64,000 bases of DNA from an uncultured Bacteroidaceae bacterium (GTDB lineage: Bacteria; Bacteroidota; Bacteroidia; Bacteroidales; Bacteroidaceae). Of this stretch, positions 1 through 6,984 are shown one piece after another. Under the pieces are notes generated by a model. The model saw only the letters and a program-made list of their open reading frames with translations, had not been told where the DNA came from and searched no databases. The stretch lies in assembly GCA_934271655.1 (NCBI GenBank), contig CAKQRW010000009.1:4704-68703 (forward strand), written 5' to 3'. Within the stretch, counting starts at the first letter, position 1. Every line of letters begins with the position of its first letter. A program made the translations under genes and the position numbers.

Positions 1-1748
1 GGCACAGAGTGCTGTTTGAAGACATCTCTTTCACCATCAACGAGCGCGAGCACATAGGACTCATCGCCAAAAACGGCACAGGCAAGTCGACGCTGCTCAG
101 CATCATCGCCGGCAAGGAGGGCGACGACGGAGGAAAGATGATCTTCCGCAACGACCTGAAAGTGGGATACCTTGAGCAGACTCCCGACATCAATCCCGAG
201 GAACTGCAGGGCAAGAGCGATGAGTACATGCAGCTCTACAGGCAGTATCTCACACAGATGAAGATATCGGAGGAGGAAGCCGGACGAACGGCGGCGCAAC
301 TGAGCGGCGGGCAGATCAAGCGCATCGCTCTCGCAAGAGTGCTGGCATCGAAACCAGAACTGCTCATACTCGACGAGCCGACCAACCACCTCGACATGGA
401 TATCATCGAATGGATCGAGAACATGCTGTCGCGAAGCACCATGGCCATACTCATGGTGACGCACGACCGCTACTTCCTCGACCGCATATGCTCAAGCATC
501 ATCGAGATGGACAACTCGCGCATCTATACATATAATGGCAACTACAGCTACTATCTGGAGAAGAGGCAGGAGCGCATCGACAACATGAATGCCGAGATAG
601 CGCGCGCCAACAACCTCTACCGATCCGAACTGGAATGGATGCGCTCCACCCCATGCGCCAGAAGCTCTAAGGCACGCTACCGCATAGAGTCCTTCTACGA
701 CCTGGAGAAGGCAGCCAAGAGGCGCATCGAGGAACGAACCATGCGCCTGGAGATGAGCGGCACATACATAGGCAACAAGATTTTCGAGGCCAAGCACGTG
801 TGCAAGGCTTTTGGAAGCCAGGTGATACTGAACGACTTCTCATACACGTTCTCACGATACGAGAAGATGGGCATAGTGGGCAACAACGGCACAGGCAAGT
901 CGACGTTCATACGCATGCTGCTCGGGCTGGAGCCACACGACAGCGGCACCATAGACATAGGCCAGACCGTGCGCTTTGGCTACTACTCACAGCAGGGCAT
1001 GTCGTTTCGCGACGACCAGAAAGTCATCGACGCTGTGAGAGACATAGCTGAATATGTAGATATGGGCAACGGCAACAAGCTGTCGGCGAGCCAGTTCCTG
1101 CAACATTTTCTCTTTCCGCCAGAGGAGCAGCACAGCTACATCAGCAAACTAAGCGGCGGCGAGAGGCGCAGGCTCTACCTCTGCACCGTGCTGATGAAGG
1201 CGCCCAACTTCCTCATTCTCGATGAGCCAACCAACGACCTGGACATCGTGACCATGCAGGTGCTGGAGGACTACCTGAAGTCGTTCCGCGGATGCCTCAT
1301 CATAGTGAGCCACGACCGCTACTTCATGGACCGCGTGGTAGACCACACTCTCGTCTTCCACGGCAACGGAGACGTGCAGGACTTCCCAGGCAGCTACAGC
1401 CAATACCGCATGTGGAAAGAGCAGAACAGCAAGGCCGAAGCTGAAAAACTGGCAAGCCAGAAAGCTGGCGGCAACAACGCTGCGAAACAAAGCAAGGAAC
1501 AACAGAAGAAAGACGGAAGAAACCAGAACAGGGCAAGAAGGCTCACTTTCAAAGAGAGGCAGGAGCTTGCGCAACTGGACAAGGACATAGCCGCCCTCGA
1601 AGAAGAGAAAAAGAATATAGAGTCTGCCCTGTGCGGAGGCACCACATCGGTAGACGAGATAACAAGATTCAGCAAGCGACTGCCTGCGCTCAACGACGAG
1701 CTGGAGGAAAAGGAAATGAGATGGCTTGAGCTGTCGGAGTTTGCATGA
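1..1748 (+). CDS. ABC-F family ATPase (Uup-like), 5' end outside the window
   Basis: This is a soluble protein with two ATP-binding cassettes and no membrane segment, the layout of ABC-F translation factors that act on the ribosome. Numbering from the GTG at 9, the first Walker A (KNGTGKST) is at residues 21-28, followed by LSGGQ and LLILDEPTNHLD. The second cassette has GNNGTGKST, KLSGGERRR and FLILDEPTNDLD. The C-terminal 110 residues are Lys/Glu-rich and predicted coiled coil, as in Uup. The frame stays open upstream of the GTG (codons for His-Arg precede it) and the first cassette begins abruptly, so the true start lies left of position 1. Some ABC-F members give antibiotic resistance, but nothing seen here points to that. 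Confidence 0.93.
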   Translation, partial: HRVLFEDISFTINEREHIGLIAKNGTGKSTLLSIIAGKEGDDGGKMIFRNDLKVGYLEQTPDINPEELQGKSDEYMQLYRQYLTQMKISEEEAGRTAAQLSGGQIKRIALARVLASKPELLILDEPTNHLDMDIIEWIENMLSRSTMAILMVTHDRYFLDRICSSIIEMDNSRIYTYNGNYSYYLEKRQERIDNMNAEIARANNLYRSELEWMRSTPCARSSKARYRIESFYDLEKAAKRRIEERTMRLEMSGTYIGNKIFEAKHVCKAFGSQVILNDFSYTFSRYEKMGIVGNNGTGKSTFIRMLLGLEPHDSGTIDIGQTVRFGYYSQQGMSFRDDQKVIDAVRDIAEYVDMGNGNKLSASQFLQHFLFPPEEQHSYISKLSGGERRRLYLCTVLMKAPNFLILDEPTNDLDIVTMQVLEDYLKSFRGCLIIVSHDRYFMDRVVDHTLVFHGNGDVQDFPGSYSQYRMWKEQNSKAEAEKLASQKAGGNNAAKQSKEQQKKDGRNQNRARRLTFKERQELAQLDKDIAALEEEKKNIESALCGGTTSVDEITRFSKRLPALNDELEEKEMRWLELSEFA

Positions 1749-1900
1749 CGGAAATCATGAAAAATCAGACATGACAGATTGGGCTTACTCATCTGAAATC
1801 ATTCAGAAACCGCACGCGCCACATCCCGGCAGGCATGCCACCCACCACACACGGCATCTGCCACACATTATTATATATATACACAATACAAAAGTCAACT

Positions 1901-2497
1901 ATGAAAATAACATCAGCAACATACATAGGGAGCAAGGCTTCCGTAGACCAATGCCCCGACAGCAACCTCCCAGAGTATGCCTTCATAGGGCGAAGCAACG
2001 TGGGCAAGTCCTCACTCATCAACGCCCTGACAGACAGGCGCAACCTCGCGCTCACCTCCTCTACCCCAGGCAAGACCATGTGCATAAACCACTTCATCAT
2101 CAATGACTCATGGTATCTGGTCGACCTGCCTGGCTATGGATACGCCCAACGAGGAAAGAAAGCCATGGAGAAACTGAAGAACATGATAAGCAGCTATGTG
2201 CTCAGACGGCAGCAGCTCACATGCCTCTTCGTGCTCATCGACATAAGGCACGACCCTCAGAAAGTAGACCTCGAATTCATCAACTTCCTTGGAAGCAACG
2301 GAGTGCCTTTCGGCATCATATTCACAAAAGCCGACAAACTCGCGCAAACAAAAATAAAACCTGCAGCAGAGAAATATCTCGACAAGCTGAGAGAAGAGTG
2401 GGAAGAGCTGCCACCCTACTTCATTACAAGTGCCACAAGCAAGATGGGAAAAGACGAGGTACTTGACTATATTGACAGCATAAACAAAAATCTATAA
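1901..2497 (+). CDS. engB: Ribosome biogenesis GTP-binding protein EngB/YsxC
   Basis: This is a 198-residue single-domain GTPase of the EngB (YihA/YsxC) family, which assists assembly of the large ribosomal subunit. The G1 loop GRSNVGKSS is at residues 30-38, G3 is DLPGYGYA, and G4 is TKAD. The length matches the family (about 195-210 residues). The open frame extends upstream to 1835, but the ATG at 1901 gives the conserved N-terminus (MKITSATYIGS) and follows an AT-rich leader, so I use it. The gene lies 152 bp after the ABC-F gene on the same strand with no terminator between them, so they may be cotranscribed. Confidence 0.95.
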   Translation: MKITSATYIGSKASVDQCPDSNLPEYAFIGRSNVGKSSLINALTDRRNLALTSSTPGKTMCINHFIINDSWYLVDLPGYGYAQRGKKAMEKLKNMISSYVLRRQQLTCLFVLIDIRHDPQKVDLEFINFLGSNGVPFGIIFTKADKLAQTKIKPAAEKYLDKLREEWEELPPYFITSATSKMGKDEVLDYIDSINKNL

Positions 2498-2516
2498 AAA
2501 TTTTCCAGGCAAAAGT

Positions 2517-2547
2517 ATTGTGATTTGAAAAATAATCACTACTTTTG
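2517..2547 (+). promoter_or_regulatory. Promoter of rho
   Basis: TTG at 2518-2520 and TACTTTTG at 2540-2547 are separated by 19 bases, fitting the Bacteroidetes primary sigma consensus TTTG-N19-21-TAnnTTTG. Transcription would start near 2552, leaving a leader of about 130 bases before the rho start codon. Confidence 0.7.
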
Positions 2548-2557
2548 CATTATCTTT

Positions 2558-2665
2558 CATGTCAGCATTTATCCAGTCAATAAAACCCGGCTGACATGCC
2601 AACCCATAAAAAAACAATTTCAAGATTTCTTTTCAACATGAGACCATGCTTGCATGCCGTCTCAT
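2558..2665 (+). promoter_or_regulatory. Structured leader of rho with two hairpins
   Basis: Two inverted repeats lie in the rho leader. The first pairs CATGTCAGC at 2558-2566 with GCTGACATG at 2590-2598. The second pairs ATGAGAC at 2638-2644 with GTCTCAT at 2659-2665, with an inner CATG/CATG pairing. Neither is followed by a U tract, so they are not simple terminators. Autoregulation of rho through its leader is known in enterobacteria; a similar role here is inference. Confidence 0.4.
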
Positions 2666-2684
2666 CGTTTTCCAGGTATACTAT

Positions 2685-4898
2685 ATGTACAACTTAGAAG
2701 AACTGAATAAAAAAAGCAACGAGGAACTTCAAGCCATAGCAAGACAAATGAACATAGGTGGAGCGGACAAAATGGATGACGCTACACTTAGGCTGACCAT
2801 CCTCGACGAGCAGGCCTCCAACTACGCATCGTCTTCTAAAGACAACAAGCAGATGCGCAAACGTTCCCGAAACAATGGAAAAAGCACAGACAAGGCCTAT
2901 TCAGCCAACCAAGACAAGAAAAAAAAATTAGATAGCAACATGACTACTACTAAAGATGAATCTATCTATGCAGCACCCGCTGACGAGGAGAAGACAACGC
3001 CGGCACCTGCACAGGATGCTGCTGCACCTGCTCCTAAAAAGCGCGGACGCAAGCCTAAGGCACAGGCTGAAGCTGAAGCTGAAGCAGAAACAGCTACAGA
3101 AGAACCCGCCAACGCAAGCGACGAAGCCTCGGCTCCTAAAAAGCGCGGACGCAAGTCGAAGGCTCAGCTGGAAGCGGAAGCAGCGGCAGCAGCCGAACTG
3201 GGCATTGACATGCCTGTAAGAAAACGCGGACGCAAGTCGAAAGCTCAGCTGGAGGCGGAAGCGGCCATAGCAGAAAAGCTGGCCATGGAAGCTAACGCTA
3301 AAGCAAAGGCCGAAAGCGAAGACCAAGCAACAGACTCCACACAAGAGACAGACAACGACAACCAAAGAGAGGACGCTGCTCAAGAGAAGAAAATGAATGC
3401 ACAGCAGCTCACATCCGACTTCATCATCCTTGAGGACATTCCGGATGAGTCTATTTATTACAAGGATGAACCTGCATACCAGGGATACCAAAGCCACTAT
3501 GCGGCAAACAATGCTCCATATCATAATGCGCCACAAAACAACAACGCGCAAGCATACAACGGCAACGCTGCATATGGCAACAACAATGCGCAGGCATACA
3601 ACAACAACGCTGCATACGGCAACAATGCGCAGGCATACAACAACAACGCTGCATACGGCAACAACGCGCAAGCTTACAACGGCAACGCTGCATACGGCAA
3701 TGGCCCAGCCTACCACAATACAGAAAACGCTGCAATGCAGATGCCTGTGCCAAGCACAGAAATTCCCAAACCACAATACAACTTTGACAACATCATCCGA
3801 GTGAGCGGCGTGCTCGAAACCATAGACAACTACGGTTTCCTGCGCAGCAGCGACTACAATTACCTGCCATCACCCGACGATGTATATGTCAACCTGCAGC
3901 AGATAAAGCACTACGGACTGAAGACAGGCGATGTCGTGGACGGATATGTGCGACCTCCAAAGGAGGGCGAGCGCTTCTTCCCACTGGCAAGCATCGAGCT
4001 CATCAACGGATGCCAGCCCAATGTGGTGCGCGACAGAGTGGGATTCGAATTTCTCACACCACTCTTCCCTGACGAGAAATTCAACCTCACACGCCAAGGC
4101 AACGCCTCACGCTCATCACGCGTGGTAGACCTCTTCGCGCCTATAGGAAAAGGACAGCGCGCACTCATCGTGGCACAGCCAAAGACGGGTAAGACAATGC
4201 TGATGAAAGACATTGCCAACTCAATAGCAGCCAACCATCCCGAGGCCTACCTCATGATGCTGCTCATAGACGAGCGACCAGAGGAAGTGACAGACATGGC
4301 ACGCACGGTAAACGCTGAGGTCATCTCAAGCACATTCGATGCGCCAGCCGAGAACCACGTGAAGATAGCAGGACTGGTGCTTGAGAAAGCCAAGCGCATG
4401 GTGGAATGCGGACACGATGTGGTCATATTCCTCGACTCTATCACACGACTGGCACGCGCCTACAACACCGTGTCGCCTGCCTCAGGCAAGGTGCTCTCTG
4501 GAGGTGTGGATGCCAATGCGCTCCACAAGCCAAAACGCTTCTTCGGAGCCGCGCGCAATATAGAGAACGGAGGGTCTCTCACCATCATAGCCACTGCTCT
4601 CATAGACACCGGCTCAAAGATGGACGAGGTCATCTTCGAGGAATTCAAGGGTACGGGCAACATGGAACTTCAGCTCGACCGCACTCTTGCCAACAAGCGC
4701 ATCTTCCCTGCTGTCAATCTTTCAGCCTCGTCAACACGCCGTGAAGACCTGCTGCAAGACCAAACTACTCTCAACAGAATGTGGGTGCTGCGCAACCATA
4801 TTGCCGACATGACAGCCACAGAGGCCATGGACTTTGTCTCCAAGCAGATAGACAAGACCAAGAACAACGAGGAGTTTCTTCTCAGCATGAACGGATAA
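2685..4898 (+). CDS. rho: Transcription termination factor Rho with long disordered insert
   Basis: Rho is the hexameric RNA helicase that ends untranslated transcription. The protein is 737 residues, against about 420 in E. coli. An N-terminal Rho_N helical domain covers residues 1-45. It is followed by about 310 residues of low-complexity sequence, and then by the cold-shock-like RNA-binding domain and the RecA-like motor, with Walker A PKTGKT at 499-504 and the secondary RNA-binding loop near SGGVDANALHKPKRFF. The insert holds three KRGRK-[PS]-KAQ basic repeats within Ala/Glu-rich sequence, then four Asn/Tyr-rich repeats (AQAYN-x-NAAYGN) at about 286-346. In Bacteroides thetaiotaomicron the Rho insert drives phase separation; the same here is inference. 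The ATG at 2685 starts the conserved MYNLEELNKKS; the upstream in-frame codons fall in the leader hairpin. Confidence 0.96.
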   Translation: MYNLEELNKKSNEELQAIARQMNIGGADKMDDATLRLTILDEQASNYASSSKDNKQMRKRSRNNGKSTDKAYSANQDKKKKLDSNMTTTKDESIYAAPADEEKTTPAPAQDAAAPAPKKRGRKPKAQAEAEAEAETATEEPANASDEASAPKKRGRKSKAQLEAEAAAAAELGIDMPVRKRGRKSKAQLEAEAAIAEKLAMEANAKAKAESEDQATDSTQETDNDNQREDAAQEKKMNAQQLTSDFIILEDIPDESIYYKDEPAYQGYQSHYAANNAPYHNAPQNNNAQAYNGNAAYGNNNAQAYNNNAAYGNNAQAYNNNAAYGNNAQAYNGNAAYGNGPAYHNTENAAMQMPVPSTEIPKPQYNFDNIIRVSGVLETIDNYGFLRSSDYNYLPSPDDVYVNLQQIKHYGLKTGDVVDGYVRPPKEGERFFPLASIELINGCQPNVVRDRVGFEFLTPLFPDEKFNLTRQGNASRSSRVVDLFAPIGKGQRALIVAQPKTGKTMLMKDIANSIAANHPEAYLMMLLIDERPEEVTDMARTVNAEVISSTFDAPAENHVKIAGLVLEKAKRMVECGHDVVIFLDSITRLARAYNTVSPASGKVLSGGVDANALHKPKRFFGAARNIENGGSLTIIATALIDTGSKMDEVIFEEFKGTGNMELQLDRTLANKRIFPAVNLSASSTRREDLLQDQTTLNRMWVLRNHIADMTATEAMDFVSKQIDKTKNNEEFLLSMNG

Positions 4899-4953
4899 CT
4901 CACCCCCAAACAGGACATAGGCTGCCAGAGAAGCAGGACATATCTAAACAAAT

Positions 4954-5008
4954 AAAAAGACATGCGCGTGAAAGGATTCAGTTTCCTTTCACGCGCATGT
5001 CTTTTTTT
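4954..5008 (+). terminator. Bidirectional terminator between rho and the lipoprotein gene
   Basis: A perfect 23-bp stem pairs 4954-4976 with 4984-5006 around a 7-base loop (TTCAGTT). It is followed by a T run, and preceded by an A run that would serve the opposite strand, so it can end both convergent genes. Confidence 0.92.
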
Positions 5009-5026
5009 CTCTATTCTACTCATGCT

Positions 5027-5124
5027 TACGGTTCACGCATAGCCTTGCTTCGATGCTGCCGAACGTCGCTGTGTCCGTGCCCACACTGAGGACGTACGGT
5101 TCACGCATAGCCTTGCTTCGATGC
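5027..5124. repeat. 30-bp direct repeat, two copies 68 bp apart
   Basis: Positions 5027-5056 and 5095-5124 are identical over 30 bases (beginning TACGGTTCACGCATAGCC). The second copy ends one base before the reverse-strand stop codon of the lipoprotein gene at 5126, so the repeat lies immediately 3' of that gene. It belongs to the set of 3'-end repeats described in the findings. Confidence 0.9.
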
Positions 5125-5125
5125 G

Positions 5126-5833
5126 CTACCTTATACTGTCGCACATGGCCATATAGTCCTTCACCTCCTTGTGTTTCCTGAAATTTTCTGGAGCATGACT
5201 ATATATCTCATCAATCTGGGGAGTGGTTGTAGGATACCCATACTGGCTGGCAGCGTTGTCACACAAGACCATGAAATAAGTCAGTCCAAGCACATTGTCA
5301 AAATTGTCCATGACAAACTTAGTCTCCAGCTTATCCACATTCATGCGGAGAGCCGCCTCTTCCTCACCAAGCTTGCAGAGAATCTCGTCATAGTCATAAC
5401 CATCAAGAATCATCTCACTTTCCTTGCGAGGCAACTCACGCAGCATGTACATAAGCGAGTCGCGCTTGCTCATGAAAGCATAAAACCTGTCATTGAGCGG
5501 GGTACCCTCCACCTTCATGGCATTGTTCAGGTCTATGACACGTATATTTCCCTCTTCAAGTATGATCGGGATGTTATCTCCGTTCTTGCCAAAAAACATA
5601 CGCACGCACATCACCGAATCGACTGAGCCCGACATACTGAAGGCTCCATGCACTATCTTGCACGAATCTACCGCCTTGTCGGAGTTCAAGTCCATAGAGC
5701 GCAGGTACACCATGTCTCCATCATAAAAAGATTGTATTGACGTGCCTGTTATGCTATAATTGCTCGAACACGCCGACAGCAGCATCGCCACGAGCATTAT
5801 CACACACACCGCCCCTTTGCTTACATTGTTCAT
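5126..5833 (-). CDS. DUF4369-like lipoprotein
   Basis: This 235-residue protein has a lipoprotein signal: a hydrophobic stretch ending LLSAC, with the lipidated cysteine at residue 22. It is therefore anchored in a membrane facing the periplasm or cell surface. The following region (YSITGTS to VEGTPLND) resembles the DUF4369 domain, which in Bacteroidetes usually sits in front of a thioredoxin domain in periplasmic thiol-disulfide proteins. Here no thioredoxin CxxC follows; the C-terminal half is a charged helical segment. Its role is unknown. It is a single gene with its own promoter (5871-5901), converging on rho. Confidence 0.75.
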   Translation of the reverse strand: MNNVSKGAVCVIMLVAMLLSACSSNYSITGTSIQSFYDGDMVYLRSMDLNSDKAVDSCKIVHGAFSMSGSVDSVMCVRMFFGKNGDNIPIILEEGNIRVIDLNNAMKVEGTPLNDRFYAFMSKRDSLMYMLRELPRKESEMILDGYDYDEILCKLGEEEAALRMNVDKLETKFVMDNFDNVLGLTYFMVLCDNAASQYGYPTTTPQIDEIYSHAPENFRKHKEVKDYMAMCDSIR

Positions 5834-5870
5834 CTATTACTGACTTTTAAGTTGTTTCTTTTTCTTATTG

Positions 5871-5901
5871 CAAATATATACAATAGAAAGGAGACTGCAA
5901 A
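5871..5901 (-). promoter_or_regulatory. Promoter of the DUF4369-like lipoprotein gene
   Basis: Read on the minus strand, TTTG (5901-5898) is followed after 19 bases by TATATTTG (5878-5871), a full match to the Bacteroidetes promoter form, about 40 bases upstream of the start codon. Confidence 0.75.
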
Positions 5902-6274
5902 GAAAACACATTCGTTTTCGACATTCTTTACATAGATTTAAACAAAGTTCACGATTTTGCATCTGAAACGCATTATTTCAAATTTAGCAGCGGGTGCTTA
6001 CTGGCGGCTATGAATACACAAGACCATTCGTCCACACCGGAAAACGACATATGGCCATGCTGGAATAAGCAAGCGCATGCGCTACTTGGGCTACTTTAGG
6101 AAAATTACAGAGCATCATGACTTTTTTCTGTCTATAGCCTATAATTGCGGCTTATGAATATAAGATATGATACATTTTGTTACATACATGATACATTACG
6201 GCTTTAACTACAACATTATCGCAAATCTTAAAGTTTTTGATGCAAATGATGAAAACGATAAGCGTGAAAGTCCG
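5902..6274. other. Gene-free stretch
   Basis: No reading frame, RNA gene or strong hairpin is supported here. A 10-bp direct repeat (ATGATACATT) occurs twice between about 6165 and 6200. The stretch separates two promoters that face apart. Confidence 0.5.
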
Positions 6275-6282
6275 TAACTTTG
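6275..6282 (+). promoter_or_regulatory. Promoter -7 element of a candidate small RNA
   Basis: TAACTTTG at 6275-6282, followed by CATC, is the same element seen at several promoters in this window. No clear TTTG lies 19-21 bases upstream; the nearest (6236-6239) is 35 bases away. Confidence 0.45.
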
Positions 6283-6286
6283 CATC

Positions 6287-6396
6287 AGTAAAAGAAAAGG
6301 AAAAAGTTAATAAAGCATAAATAGGTTAATAATTAGTTAGTTAGTTAATTAGTCAGGAAAATTCCCCTTCGAGATGAAGGGGAATTTTTTGTTTTT
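6287..6396 (+). ncRNA. Candidate small RNA with intrinsic terminator
   Basis: An AT-rich 110-base unit runs from just after the TAACTTTG element to a strong intrinsic terminator. It has no plausible reading frame and no gene follows it on the plus strand, so it is an orphan transcription unit. It contains a run of four-base TTAG repeats (about 6334-6350). It is flanked on both sides by minus-strand genes. I did not recognise a known RNA family; a decayed leader is the alternative. Confidence 0.5.
6358..6396 (+). terminator. Intrinsic terminator of the candidate small RNA
   Basis: A 13-bp stem (AAAATTCCCCTTC at 6358-6370 with GAAGGGGAATTTT at 6376-6388) has a GAGAT loop and is followed by a T-rich tail. 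Confidence 0.85.
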
Positions 6397-6600
6397 AGAA
6401 GGCTATGCATGCACCATGATTTGCACGCCATGCAATGGCATCCCTCAGGAATATCCGCTGCCACATTCCATCGTAATGCATGGCATCACGTATACGGACT
6501 GAAAGCCTGGCAAGTGGAAACAGAAGGATAGCACTGCATAAGCCTATGGATAGCACATTTTCTCAAACAATCCCCATATAAGCCTTAATAAGTTCATATA

Positions 6601-6790
6601 GTACAAACCTATGGATAGCGCAGCACAAACCTATGGATAGCGCAGCACAAACCTATGGATAGCGCAGCATAAGCCTTAGGATAGCGTAGCACAAACCTTA
6701 GGATAGCGCAGCACAAACCTATGGATAGCGCAGCATAAGCCTTAGGATAGCACAGCATAAGCCTATGGATAGCACAGCACAAGCCTTAGG
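6601..6790. repeat. 22-bp tandem repeat array, 8.6 copies
   Basis: Units start at 6601, 6623, 6645, 6667, 6689, 6711, 6733, 6755 and 6777, each exactly 22 bp, with the core ACAAACCTATGGATAGCGCA and a variant CATAAGCCTTAGGATAGC. Related single units lie at about 6528-6556 and 6835-6880. A non-repeat segment (CAATCCCCATATA) occurs on both sides, at 6568 and 6808. The array is 130-390 bp downstream of the hybrid two-component gene end. Confidence 0.93.
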
Positions 6791-6917
6791 TCCCATCTAC
6801 TCAAAACAATCCCCATATAGGCCTTTATAAGAATAGCGCAGCACATGCCTATGGATAGCACAGCACAAACCTTAGAATGGCGCCAAAAGCATCTGAGCCA
6901 CACACACCAATGCGCAC

Positions 6918-6949
6918 AAAAAAGCCCGCAAGCTACATGCTTGCAGGCT
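6918..6949 (-). terminator. Terminator of the hybrid two-component gene
   Basis: On the minus strand, AGCCTGCAAGC and GCTTGCGGGCT form an 11-bp stem (one wobble) with a five-base loop, followed by six T residues, 36 bp past the stop codon. Confidence 0.88.
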
Positions 6950-6984
6950 CCTTTATATCCACGCCATCTATTTGGCTTATATCA

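Noticed and set aside
1..1748. Antibiotic resistance gene of the ABC-F type
   Set aside because: The C-terminal coiled coil and housekeeping neighbours fit Uup-like factors; no resistance-type extended interdomain loop could be identified.
2928..3776. 282-codon Val/Cys-rich open frame opposite the Rho insert
   Set aside because: It is antisense to the Ala/Glu and Asn repeats of Rho; its composition is a mirror of those repeats.
5993..6110. Short frame starting at about 6011 (about 29 codons)
   Set aside because: There is no promoter or ribosome-binding feature and no recognisable product.
6601..6790. Possible replication origin with iterons
   Set aside because: Unit length fits iterons, but no initiator gene or AT-rich melting region is nearby, and similar arrays occur in many other gaps.
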